Source: Planctomycetaceae bacterium
GTDB taxonomy: Bacteria; Planctomycetota; Planctomycetia; Planctomycetales; Planctomycetaceae
Assembly: GCA_021732785.1 (NCBI GenBank)
Contig: JAKFUG010000026.1
Coordinates: forward strand, 62,001 to 126,000
DNA length: 64,000 nucleotides
Direction of reading: 5' to 3'
This document shows positions 36,101-43,113 of the stretch, in pieces. The notes under the pieces are model-generated. The model did not search any database. It was given only the letters and a program-made list of their open reading frames with translations, and was not told the origin of the DNA. Within the stretch, counting starts at the first letter, position 1, and each line of letters starts with the position of its first letter. A program made the translations under genes and the position numbers.

Positions 36101-38055
36101 CGAAGATGTTCTTCCCGTTGCGGCTGGAATGGTCGCCGGAGTTTCATCCCAACGTGCCGCCCGCAGTGGAAGAATCAACCGACACACTTGCGCTTGGCGA
36201 AGTCCCAGCGCCCGCGACCGTTCCCGAACCCGCTCCTCCTGAACCCGCCCACATCGGCAATGGCGTGGCTCCCGTCACCGCGGCAGCCGAGTTGGTGATG
36301 CCCGCGCCCGAGCCGGAACCAACACCCGACCCGGATGCCGTCGGCCCGGCAGTCGTCGAATTCGATGTCCCGCTGCCGGTGCTGGGAACGGTCACGCACT
36401 ACGTTGCCGATCGGGAACTCGTCATCGAACGGATGATTGATGTCGATGACGATCTGTTCCTGCACGATCACCTGTTCGTGTACGCCCCGTATCGGCACGC
36501 GAAGGATTGCCTGCCGATTGTGCCGTTGACGATGAGCCTGGAATTCACCGCTGAAGCCGCGGCGTTGCTGTGCCCGGGTCTCGGTTTGATCGGTTATGAA
36601 AACGTGCGGGCGATGCGCTGGGTGGCGCTGGAAGACGTCCCGCGCAAGAAATTGACCATCATCGCCAACGCGGCTCCCAACGACGGTGAAGACGGTGTCC
36701 GCCGAATTGAAGTCACCCTGATGATGGGTGAAACCCGGTGCCTGTCGGCGCGGGTATTGTTTGCGGAGGCATACCGGCAGACAATGGAATTTGAATGGCC
36801 CGACAGCTCGCAGGATCCGGCGTGGCCGATCCACATCGACGAATTGTACGTCGAACGGCGGATGTTCCACGGTCCTTCGTTCCATGTCGTCTCGGCGCTG
36901 GGACAGTTCGGTAATCCCGTCAGCACTTCCCAATTGCGGGTGCTGCCGAAAGATAAACTCTTCCGCAATTTGCCGGAGCCTCAACTGCTGGTCGACCCGT
37001 GCCTGTTCGACGGAGTGGGGCAGATGGCGGGCCTGTGGTGCCAGATCTTCGACTGGTTCGTGCTGCCGACCGGTGTCGACCGGATTGAAATCTACGGTCC
37101 GACACCGCCGGTGGGGACCGACTGCGATCTGCGCGTGCAGATCACGAAGTTCGACATGGACACGAAGCAGATGCGGGCCAATATCGAACTGGGCGATGGC
37201 GCGGGGGGGGTGTGGGCGCGGTTTGAAGGCTGGGGCGACTGGCTGTTCCGGACGACGCAGAAATACATCCAGTTCCAGCGCGATCCGTCCCGTTGGGCAC
37301 TCATCGAGCCGGTCGACATTCCGGGATTGCCGGACGATGTGATCATTGGCTGGACCGACGATGCGTGTCTGGCGGGCGTGGAAATGCTGTGTGCCCAGCG
37401 GCAGATTCTGGAACCGAGCGAGTTCCCGGAATACGAACAACTCACGGGACACAAACCGCGCAAGCAGTTTCTGCTGAGCCGCATCGTTGCCAAAGACGCG
37501 GCCCGCGCCTGGGTCGCCCGGGAAACCGGCCAACCGCTGGCGCACCCCGGACAGTTCCGGATCGGTCACGATGACCGCGGCAAACCGTACGTGCTCGATT
37601 TGGCTGACGGACCACTGCCGGTCATTTCCGTCGCCCACAAGGAACGGACCGTCATCGCGGCGGCGGCGGGCGTGCCGATCGGGATCGACATCGAATCCGC
37701 GAGTCACGACACGGTGGCACTGCTGCCGACATTTGCCGCCGATGCAGAACGGGAATTGTTACAACCCTGGCTGGACGCCGACCCCGATGCCGTCTGGGCC
37801 ACCCGGTTGTGGTGTGCGAAGGAAGCCGCCGGAAAAGCCCGCGGGACCGGTTTAGACGGTCGGCCGAAACGGTTGCAGGTCGTCGAACTGGACGAAACGG
37901 GGCGGATGGTGATTCAAGACATGCACGATGGGGGGGTGTACGAAGTGCAGACCGCCATCGTGACGCAATGGGTGATCGCGGTGGCCTTACCACTGCTGGA
38001 GACTAGCGGTCGCACCGGACTTGCCGACTCGCACGAAGCGGAAGCGGCGAACTGA
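33175..38055 (+). CDS. Polyketide/PUFA-type synthase, KS-AT-DH-phosphopantetheinyl transferase
   Basis: 1626 aa from ATG 33175, 23 bases after the KR stop. Ketosynthase 4-465: Cys210 in VDGACASGL, His345 in ELHGTGT, His385 in KSIIGHCMP, so it looks catalytically complete. Acyltransferase about 598-945: FLFPGMGFPG, Ser723 in GQSQGE, His824. An Ala/Pro/Glu linker (1000-1060) leads to a hot-dog dehydratase about 1065-1370, with His1097/1099 in LHDHLF and Asp1274 in DPCLFDG. The end (about 1430-1600) is a 4'-phosphopantetheinyl transferase: PIGIDIES (Asp1505, Glu1507) and WCAKEAAGKA. No carrier domain is present, so it should act on the ACP of the first protein and also activate it. Confidence 0.93.
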   Translation: MSSNDVAIVGLGCAFPRSANVREFWRNNVNSVDCIETLPAHRLPHARNWKRPVTDDAWLPFPRGGFLPPGIGTDPMQYGITPNVLRYGDPDQFLMLNVVDQALQDGHIAADDVRRARTDVIVGRGSYPGNKASETGLRVEYFDTILNMLERKFPERFPREQRDELETFFRSTLPPSEADSLSTAINNITASRAANRLNLGGTAHCVDGACASGLIAIEQGLDRLRLGKADLVVAGGFFLTQTQIFMHVFTRIGAVSKSGMIRPMDRRADGLLIGEGAGAVLLKRLEDAIADGDHVYAIIKGAGSASDGRDVDVLAPSMQGQLRALHQAYQDANIDPASIGYLELHGTGTVLGDLTELETVKEFFGRSKHPPTTRAMGTVKSIIGHCMPASGIAAVIRTALALSNKVLPPSLHCEEPRPELVDSPFYINTTTRPWVQNEARGPRRAGVNSFGFGGINGHLVLEEVVTAGKSRRKTKAILPRPIEPTVDRPSELAVFAAKSPQALIQQFQQLQRFLTEDQQTKTPAGIAAALTKQIDAAQPCKLAIIFQTLEELTDKLDRLVPELTGATTTATSGVGSGSNQPLGDEQIYYSADAKQPPGKIAFLFPGMGFPGLIGNYPDHVLELCLHYPELRQEFDYFEERDRHPDDDIPTSSVFVPPASLPEEYRQKLKARLAPPKSENETANAPAKPEERYLAAMGVTLVNWISWTLLEQFQVPVDMMTGQSQGEMAALCAAGMSDFHETAPAYWKVLNVDWRDAAGGRLAFVFASAEKVQPYLDEEPGTYIAIYTMPSAIILGGDRNGLARIAEKLRKEEIFTQLLPYPPIHTPCLSYLLEELQQSLQDHEFKVRSPKVKLYSSITTKPYPTTEAEVRKTLMLNLDHPLRVWETLRRIYDDGARVFVQVGGGHMSAHMKQFFPAGANVVTAALDVDTRNPITQLNHLVGGLFTAGVPMTLDPLYAHRRIEPLDLSAPRAAEPVPKMFFPLRLEWSPEFHPNVPPAVEESTDTLALGEVPAPATVPEPAPPEPAHIGNGVAPVTAAAELVMPAPEPEPTPDPDAVGPAVVEFDVPLPVLGTVTHYVADRELVIERMIDVDDDLFLHDHLFVYAPYRHAKDCLPIVPLTMSLEFTAEAAALLCPGLGLIGYENVRAMRWVALEDVPRKKLTIIANAAPNDGEDGVRRIEVTLMMGETRCLSARVLFAEAYRQTMEFEWPDSSQDPAWPIHIDELYVERRMFHGPSFHVVSALGQFGNPVSTSQLRVLPKDKLFRNLPEPQLLVDPCLFDGVGQMAGLWCQIFDWFVLPTGVDRIEIYGPTPPVGTDCDLRVQITKFDMDTKQMRANIELGDGAGGVWARFEGWGDWLFRTTQKYIQFQRDPSRWALIEPVDIPGLPDDVIIGWTDDACLAGVEMLCAQRQILEPSEFPEYEQLTGHKPRKQFLLSRIVAKDAARAWVARETGQPLAHPGQFRIGHDDRGKPYVLDLADGPLPVISVAHKERTVIAAAAGVPIGIDIESASHDTVALLPTFAADAERELLQPWLDADPDAVWATRLWCAKEAAGKARGTGLDGRPKRLQVVELDETGRMVIQDMHDGGVYEVQTAIVTQWVIAVALPLLETSGRTGLADSHEAEAAN

Positions 38056-38058
38056 GCC

Positions 38059-38262
38059 ATGACGGCGGAGGAATCGCAAGGGGGGTGGACATCCTGTCCG
38101 ACCCTTCCTTGCACAGTGGTGTGCAGTGCGCGCCGGGAACGCATTCCGGTGGAAAACTGTGACGGCTGTGTCGACGTTATGGAGGATTACGATCGTGGCA
38201 TCCGGAACACATTCCAACCCGACCCCGGGCATCACCATTTCCGATCTCCAGCTCAAAGATGA
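38059..38262 (+). CDS. Possible small Cys-rich protein overlapping the adaptor gene
   Basis: 67 aa from ATG 38059, three bases after the synthase stop. It has six cysteines, arranged as SCPTLPCTVVCSARR and VENCDGC, a pattern that could bind zinc. The last 68 bases overlap the HlyD-like gene in another frame. No family is recognised and no clear ribosome-binding site is seen. It may be a real small operon member or chance. Confidence 0.3.
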   Translation: MTAEESQGGWTSCPTLPCTVVCSARRERIPVENCDGCVDVMEDYDRGIRNTFQPDPGHHHFRSPAQR

Positions 38263-39556
38263 CGAGCGGAGTAACGGCTCGTCCCTGTTGAGCAGCGGGC
38301 TGTTCTGGCTCGTCCTGCTCGGCCTGATTGGGGGCGGCGCGTGGTGGTATCAGAAGAGCGCCGGGGCCATGCCCGAATGGGGCGCGAAACTTTCGCCCGA
38401 GCTCGATACCGCCGTGGTGGCTCCCAAAGAGCATGAAGACGTGGCCCTGGAGCTGTCGGGCTTCATCGTCCCCTATCGCAAGGTGAACGTCTCGCCCCGA
38501 ATTCCCGGTACCGTGATGAAGCTGACAATCGACGTCGGCAAAACCGTTAAGGAAGGGGATCTCCTCGCCCAACTCGACGACATCACTTACCAAGCCGACG
38601 TGCAACAGGCGGATGCGGCCCTGAAAGCCGCGCGCAGCCGTCTGGAGGAAATCAAATCCGGCGCGTTGGCCGAGGAAATCGAACAGGCCCGCACGGGTGT
38701 CGAGGGTGCGAAGTCCAAAGTCGAGTACCTGAAGAAAGAACTGGCCCGCTCGGAATCGCTGAAGGACTCCGTGTCCCCGGCGGAACTCGACTCGCTGCGA
38801 TCGACGCTGAATGACGCCGATGTCAACGCGCGGGGGTTGGATCAGAAACTGCAACTGCTCATCAAGGGTGTCCGTGCGGAACGCCGCCAGGCCGCCGAAG
38901 CGGAAATTCAGCAAGCCGAAGCCGTGTTGACGAAAGCGAAATACATTCTCGAGAACACGAAGATCTTTGCCCCGCTCGATGGGACCGTCCTCGACAAGAA
39001 CGCGCAAGTCGGCGAAATTCTGCGACCCGAAGTGCTCGCCACCAGCCTGTGTGTTCTCGCTGATTTGACGATCCTGGAAGTCGAAGTGGACGTCCAGGAA
39101 CGCGATCTGCAAAAGGTTGAAGTCGGTCGGCCCTGCCACATCGTTCCCGATGCCTATGCTGACCGTAAATACGAAGGCAAGATCGACCGGATTCAACCGA
39201 TGGTCAACCGGGCGCGCGGCGTCGTGCGGGTGACAATTCGCATTACGGAACCGGACCGTTACCTGCTGCCCGATATGAACGTCCGCGCGATCATCGATAA
39301 CCCGGTGGAAACCGCGAGTGCGGCGGAGACCCTCTGGATTCCCGAGGCCGCCGTGGTGAAGGAAGCCGATCAGTCCGTCGTGTTTGTCCTCGACCAGGAA
39401 AAAGTTCGCCGACAGGTGGTGACCCTCGGTACGACGGAGGCGAAGAAGACGGAGGTGAAGGCCGGCCTCAAAGCGGGCGACGTCGTAGTGTTGCCGGGCA
39501 ATAAATCTTTGACTGACGGTCAAACGGTTCACACGAAAGCGGGCAAAACACCGTAG
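38195..39556 (+). CDS. HlyD/MacA/DevB-type periplasmic adaptor protein
   Basis: 453 aa. The GTG at 38195 is chosen because GGAGG lies nine bases before it; the alternative upstream frame has no site. One transmembrane helix (SSGLFWLVLLGLIGGGAWWY) anchors it. A biotinyl-lipoyl half (NVSPRIPGTVMKLTIDVGKTVKEGDLLAQLDD), a coiled-coil hairpin about residues 115-245, the second half (TKIFAPLDGTVLDKNAQVGE), and beta-barrel and proximal domains follow. Adaptors of this type connect an ABC or RND pump to an outer-membrane channel. It begins the export half of the synthase cluster, followed by an ATPase and two FtsX-type permeases. Confidence 0.92.
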   Translation: MASGTHSNPTPGITISDLQLKDDERSNGSSLLSSGLFWLVLLGLIGGGAWWYQKSAGAMPEWGAKLSPELDTAVVAPKEHEDVALELSGFIVPYRKVNVSPRIPGTVMKLTIDVGKTVKEGDLLAQLDDITYQADVQQADAALKAARSRLEEIKSGALAEEIEQARTGVEGAKSKVEYLKKELARSESLKDSVSPAELDSLRSTLNDADVNARGLDQKLQLLIKGVRAERRQAAEAEIQQAEAVLTKAKYILENTKIFAPLDGTVLDKNAQVGEILRPEVLATSLCVLADLTILEVEVDVQERDLQKVEVGRPCHIVPDAYADRKYEGKIDRIQPMVNRARGVVRVTIRITEPDRYLLPDMNVRAIIDNPVETASAAETLWIPEAAVVKEADQSVVFVLDQEKVRRQVVTLGTTEAKKTEVKAGLKAGDVVVLPGNKSLTDGQTVHTKAGKTP

Positions 39557-39631
39557 AATGAGACGCGTCTGAGCGCTTCAGCGCTCGATGGATGATGTTG
39601 GTCCTGTGCCGCTGCGAATGAATTGCCCCTT

Positions 39632-40372
39632 ATGTCCGACGTCATCGTTCAGGTCGATGAAGGTTTCAAAGAGTACTCCCGCGGCGCGGAGCGCGTGGAG
39701 GTTCTCAAGGGCGTGAGCCTGAAAATCTACCGCGGGGAATTCGTCGCGCTCATCGGCCCCTCGGGTTCGGGCAAAACGACATTGCTGAACCTGATCGCCG
39801 GGCTCGATCAACCGACGCGCGGCCGGGTGGTCATCAACGGTCGCGATATCAGCCGCATGAGCGAATCGGAACTGGCCCGCTGGCGCACGACCGCCATCGG
39901 CTTCGTCTTTCAGTTCTATCATCTCATTCCGGTGCTCACGGCGTATGAGAACGTGGAACTGCCGTTGCTGCTGCTGAATATGTCTGCGAGCCGCCGCCGC
40001 AAACAGGCGTTGAATGCGCTCGGGCTGGTCGGGCTGAGTCATCGTCTCACGCACCGACCGGGGCAGCTCTCCGGGGGGGAACAACAGCGTGTGGGGATTG
40101 CCCGCGCGCTGGTGACCGACCCGGCTCTCGTCGTCGCCGATGAACCGACCGGGGACCTCGACGGTCGCAAGAAAGAAGAAATTCTCGACCTGCTGCAACA
40201 ACTGCAGGAAGGGTTGAACAAGACGATTTTGATGGTGACGCACGACCACACTGCCGCATCACGGGCGCATCGCCTGCTGCGAATCAGCGATGGCATGTTG
40301 CTGGAAGAACACGCCGAGACGCGCGAAGAAGCCCTCGCCCTCGCCTTCCCCGACGCCAAACTCCGCCCCTAG
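39632..40372 (+). CDS. ABC transporter ATPase, MacB/LolD/DevA type
   Basis: 246 aa from ATG 39632 (MSDVIVQVDEGF); a TTG at 39623 is less likely. Walker A GPSGSGKTT (42-50), Q-loop FVFQFYHLIP (Gln94), ABC signature LSGGEQQR (146-153), Walker B LVVADEPTGDLD and the switch His in MVTHDH are all intact. The family powers FtsX-fold permeases for lipoprotein, lipid or macrolide export. It lies 75 bases after the adaptor and 85 before the first permease. Confidence 0.95.
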   Translation: MSDVIVQVDEGFKEYSRGAERVEVLKGVSLKIYRGEFVALIGPSGSGKTTLLNLIAGLDQPTRGRVVINGRDISRMSESELARWRTTAIGFVFQFYHLIPVLTAYENVELPLLLLNMSASRRRKQALNALGLVGLSHRLTHRPGQLSGGEQQRVGIARALVTDPALVVADEPTGDLDGRKKEEILDLLQQLQEGLNKTILMVTHDHTAASRAHRLLRISDGMLLEEHAETREEALALAFPDAKLRP

Positions 40373-40457
40373 TCTGTCCCCCAATTTGCAATTTGCATTT
40401 TTTCACTTACTAATTGCCAATCGTCCTGGCCCCCTCTCTGACAATCGCCGTTATTCC

Positions 40458-41630
40458 ATGTTGTTCAAGTTCATCAATCTCGTCTTCAAAAGCCTCGGAC
40501 GGAACAAGGTCCGGACGGCGTTGACGGGCATGGGGGTGATTGTCCTCGTCGCGATTTATGCGATCGTGACGAACGTCACCTCCACGGTGAAAAGCAAAAT
40601 CTCCGGCGGCGATCAGACGCGGTTGATCGTCTCCGAGCGCTGGACCATGCCCAGCCAGATTCCCTCGCGCTACGTCAGCGAAATCGCCAAATTGCCGGGC
40701 GTCAAAAACTTCACGACGTGGACGATCTTCGTCGGTTTTCTCGACAGGATTCCCCAGGCCGATCGGCAGGTCGCGGTTCTTTCCGTCCATCCGCAAACGC
40801 TGCGCGAGATGCACGGCGGCTTGATGGATCTCCCCGACGAGGTCTACGAAGAATGGCTCAGCACCAAGGATGCGGTCCTCGTCGGCCCGGGGATGATGAA
40901 GAAAATGAACTGGCACATCGGCCAGCAGTTCACGGTCTTCGGAGCCCGCTTCCCCCCCGTGGATGTGCAATACCGCATCATTGGGACCATTCCCGGCGGC
41001 GAATGGGCCAGTGCGATTTTTTGCCGACAGGATTATCTCGCGGATGCCTCCGACAACAGCGGTTCCGTCAATGCGATTCTCCTGTCGGTGGAGAGTGAAG
41101 AGCGGGCCAAGCAACTCGCGTCCGAGTTGTCGAAGGAGTACGAGAACCGTCAACCGGCGCTGAAGATTGAGACCGAATCCGCCGGTGTCGCGCGGTTCGC
41201 CTCTCGCAGCACCGCGGTGTTGCAGATCATTGACGCCGTGGTCGCGATTCTGCTCATCGACATGGTGATCATTCTCTCGAACAGCATCAGCATCTCGGTG
41301 CGCGAACGGCGGGTGGAAATGGCCGTGCTGAAGGTGCTCGGTTTTCAACCGCTGCACATCGCGATCATGATTATCGGTGAAGCGATGTTCGTGGGAGGGA
41401 TCGCCGGGATGATTGGGACGGGGATTGTCTGTTCCATCTCGACGCTCACGCTGTCGGGTGCGATTCCGCTCGCCAAGTGGAATTCGTTCCTGCTGCAGTT
41501 CCCGGTCCCGTGGTCCGCCGTTCTGTGGAGCGGTCTCCTCGGTGCCGGCGTGGGCCTCACCGGCAGCGTTTTCCCCGCCATGGCCACCCGCAAAGTGAAA
41601 GTGTCCGACGTGTTCGCGAGAATCGCTTAA
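40458..41630 (+). CDS. FtsX-fold ABC permease, first copy
   Basis: 390 aa from ATG 40458. Topology is that of the MacB/LolCE/DevC group: one N-terminal helix (VRTALTGMGVIVLVAIYAIV), a periplasmic MacB-PCD-like domain of about 220 residues, then three C-terminal helices (VVAILLIDMVIILSNS, ALKVLGF-type coupling motif VEMAVLKVLGFQPLHIAIM, and GLLGAGVGLTGSVFPAMATRK). The coupling motif contacts the ATPase. It works with the second permease, probably as a heterodimer. Confidence 0.93.
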   Translation: MLFKFINLVFKSLGRNKVRTALTGMGVIVLVAIYAIVTNVTSTVKSKISGGDQTRLIVSERWTMPSQIPSRYVSEIAKLPGVKNFTTWTIFVGFLDRIPQADRQVAVLSVHPQTLREMHGGLMDLPDEVYEEWLSTKDAVLVGPGMMKKMNWHIGQQFTVFGARFPPVDVQYRIIGTIPGGEWASAIFCRQDYLADASDNSGSVNAILLSVESEERAKQLASELSKEYENRQPALKIETESAGVARFASRSTAVLQIIDAVVAILLIDMVIILSNSISISVRERRVEMAVLKVLGFQPLHIAIMIIGEAMFVGGIAGMIGTGIVCSISTLTLSGAIPLAKWNSFLLQFPVPWSAVLWSGLLGAGVGLTGSVFPAMATRKVKVSDVFARIA

Positions 41631-41633
41631 GTG

Positions 41634-41723
41634 GTTGTCAGTTGTCAGTTGCTGGTTCTCAGTGAGGAATGAGATCTCAAGTGATGACCCGGAACTGAGA
41701 ACTGACAACTGAGAACTGACAAC
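41634..41723. repeat. GTTGTCAGTT-type repeats with inverted partner
   Basis: The spacer between the two permease genes starts with GTTGTCAGTTGTCAGTTG and ends with AACTGAGAACTGACAACT units, forming imperfect inverted repeats. It contains no gene. Confidence 0.65.
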
Positions 41724-41724
41724 T

Positions 41725-42873
41725 ATGATCCCCGTCAAATACAACGCGCGCAACCTCGTCGTCCGGTGGAAGACGACGCTCATGACCGCGTCGGGCTTCA
41801 CGCTGGTCGTGGCTGCGCTGGTGGTCATGCTGGCGTTTGTCGAAGGCGTGCAGCAGGTTTGTACGACGAGCGGCGAACCGCAGAATGTCATCGTCCTCGC
41901 CAAAGGGAACAACGACGAAGTCTTCAGCCAGCTCGATACGCGCTCGGGACGGGAAATCGAACGGACCAAAGGGATCGCGCGGCGGGGTGACGGGCAGATG
42001 CTCGCCAGCCGCGAAATCTTCCTCGTGATGCACCGCCATCTCGAATCGGCCAACGTCTTCAAATTCCTGCAGGTCCGCGGCGTCGAGCCCGTCGCCTTCG
42101 ATGTGCATACGCAAGTCAAGATCACCGGGGGGCGCAACTTCCGCCCGAACCAGAGCGAAATCATCATCGGCAGCGGCGTGCAGCGCGAGCACGAACTCGC
42201 GATTGGCGACAGCATGGCTCTCGGTCGCAAGCAATGGAAAGTCGTCGGTATCTTCACCGCCAACGGGACCGCGTTTGAATCGGAAGTCTGGTGCGATCAA
42301 AGCGAACTCGCCAGCCAGTTCCGCCGCGAAGGCGTGTTCAGTTCGATGGTGGTGCGGACCGACTCTCCTGCGCAGGCCGCCGAAGTGGTGGAACGCCTGA
42401 AGGACAGCCGGTCGCTTGTCTGCAACCCGATGACCGAAACGGAGTATTACTCGAAGCAAGCGGCACAGACGGAGATGATCACCGCCGCCGCGTGGGTGAT
42501 CGCGTGGTTCATGGGCATCGGGGCCATCTTCGGCGTGATGAACACCATGTTCGCGGCCATCGGTCAGCGTCGGAAAGACATCGCCGTGCTGCGCATCCTC
42601 GGCTTCAAACCGTACGAGATTCTCATCTCGTTTCTGCTGGAAGCGATTCTCATTTCCATTGTGGGCGGGTTTCTGGGCATCATGATCGGAATGGTGGTCA
42701 ACGGCTTCAGCCGCAGCACCGCCGTCGGGTCGCGCGAAGTCGAATTTGCCTTCAAGGTGACGCAAACCACCATTACGTTTGCTGCCGGGTTCTCGATCTC
42801 GATGGGCATTCTCGGCGGCCTGCTTCCCGCGCTGTCCGTCGTGCGCGTGCAGCCGCTGGAAGCGTTGAAGTAG
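41725..42873 (+). CDS. FtsX-fold ABC permease, second copy
   Basis: 382 aa from ATG 41725. Same layout as the previous gene: N-terminal helix (TASGFTLVVAALVVMLAFV), extracytoplasmic domain about 40-255, and three helices including WVIAWFMGIGAIFGVMNTMF, the coupling motif IAVLRILGFKPYEILISF and a last helix FSISMGILGGLLPALSVVR. The sequences of the two permeases are clearly different, which favours a heterodimer over a recent duplication. A repeat element follows the stop codon, likely ending the operon. Confidence 0.93.
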   Translation: MIPVKYNARNLVVRWKTTLMTASGFTLVVAALVVMLAFVEGVQQVCTTSGEPQNVIVLAKGNNDEVFSQLDTRSGREIERTKGIARRGDGQMLASREIFLVMHRHLESANVFKFLQVRGVEPVAFDVHTQVKITGGRNFRPNQSEIIIGSGVQREHELAIGDSMALGRKQWKVVGIFTANGTAFESEVWCDQSELASQFRREGVFSSMVVRTDSPAQAAEVVERLKDSRSLVCNPMTETEYYSKQAAQTEMITAAAWVIAWFMGIGAIFGVMNTMFAAIGQRRKDIAVLRILGFKPYEILISFLLEAILISIVGGFLGIMIGMVVNGFSRSTAVGSREVEFAFKVTQTTITFAAGFSISMGILGGLLPALSVVRVQPLEALK

Positions 42874-42907
42874 GGTTCTGTAGTGAGTCCGTTGAAATCA
42901 AAAGACG

Positions 42908-42978
42908 TCGGGGCAGGGGCCCCGACCTATGATTTCTGGTTAATTTTCTCATCCATAGGTCGGGGCCCCCGCCCCGAC
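42908..42978. repeat. Inverted repeat, copy 1 of a 73-bp element
   Basis: Arms GTCGGGGCAGGGGCCCCGAC and GTCGGGGCCCCCGCCCCGAC flank an A/T-rich centre. The same element in reverse orientation lies at 63812-63884, and similar flanks (CTTCAAACTGA) are shared too. It sits 34 bases downstream of the export operon and may end its transcript. Confidence 0.8.
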
Positions 42979-43113
42979 TCTTCAAACTGACCCACGAAGT
43001 CGGTTTTCGGGTCGACAGAATTCTGTCCCCGTTCGAACCGGCTGCTCGTTACAATAGACGCGGCGGAAACCGCCTCGATTCTTCTGCGGAAAACGGGCCG
43101 GCGAAAAGGTTCG

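Noticed and set aside
36175-37707. 510-codon minus-strand frame inside the second synthase
   Set aside because: Fully antisense to the dehydratase and transferase domains, Arg/His-rich shadow composition, no motif.
40410-42263. 617-codon minus-strand frame across the two permease genes
   Set aside because: Antisense to both permeases and to the spacer repeats; no recognisable domain.
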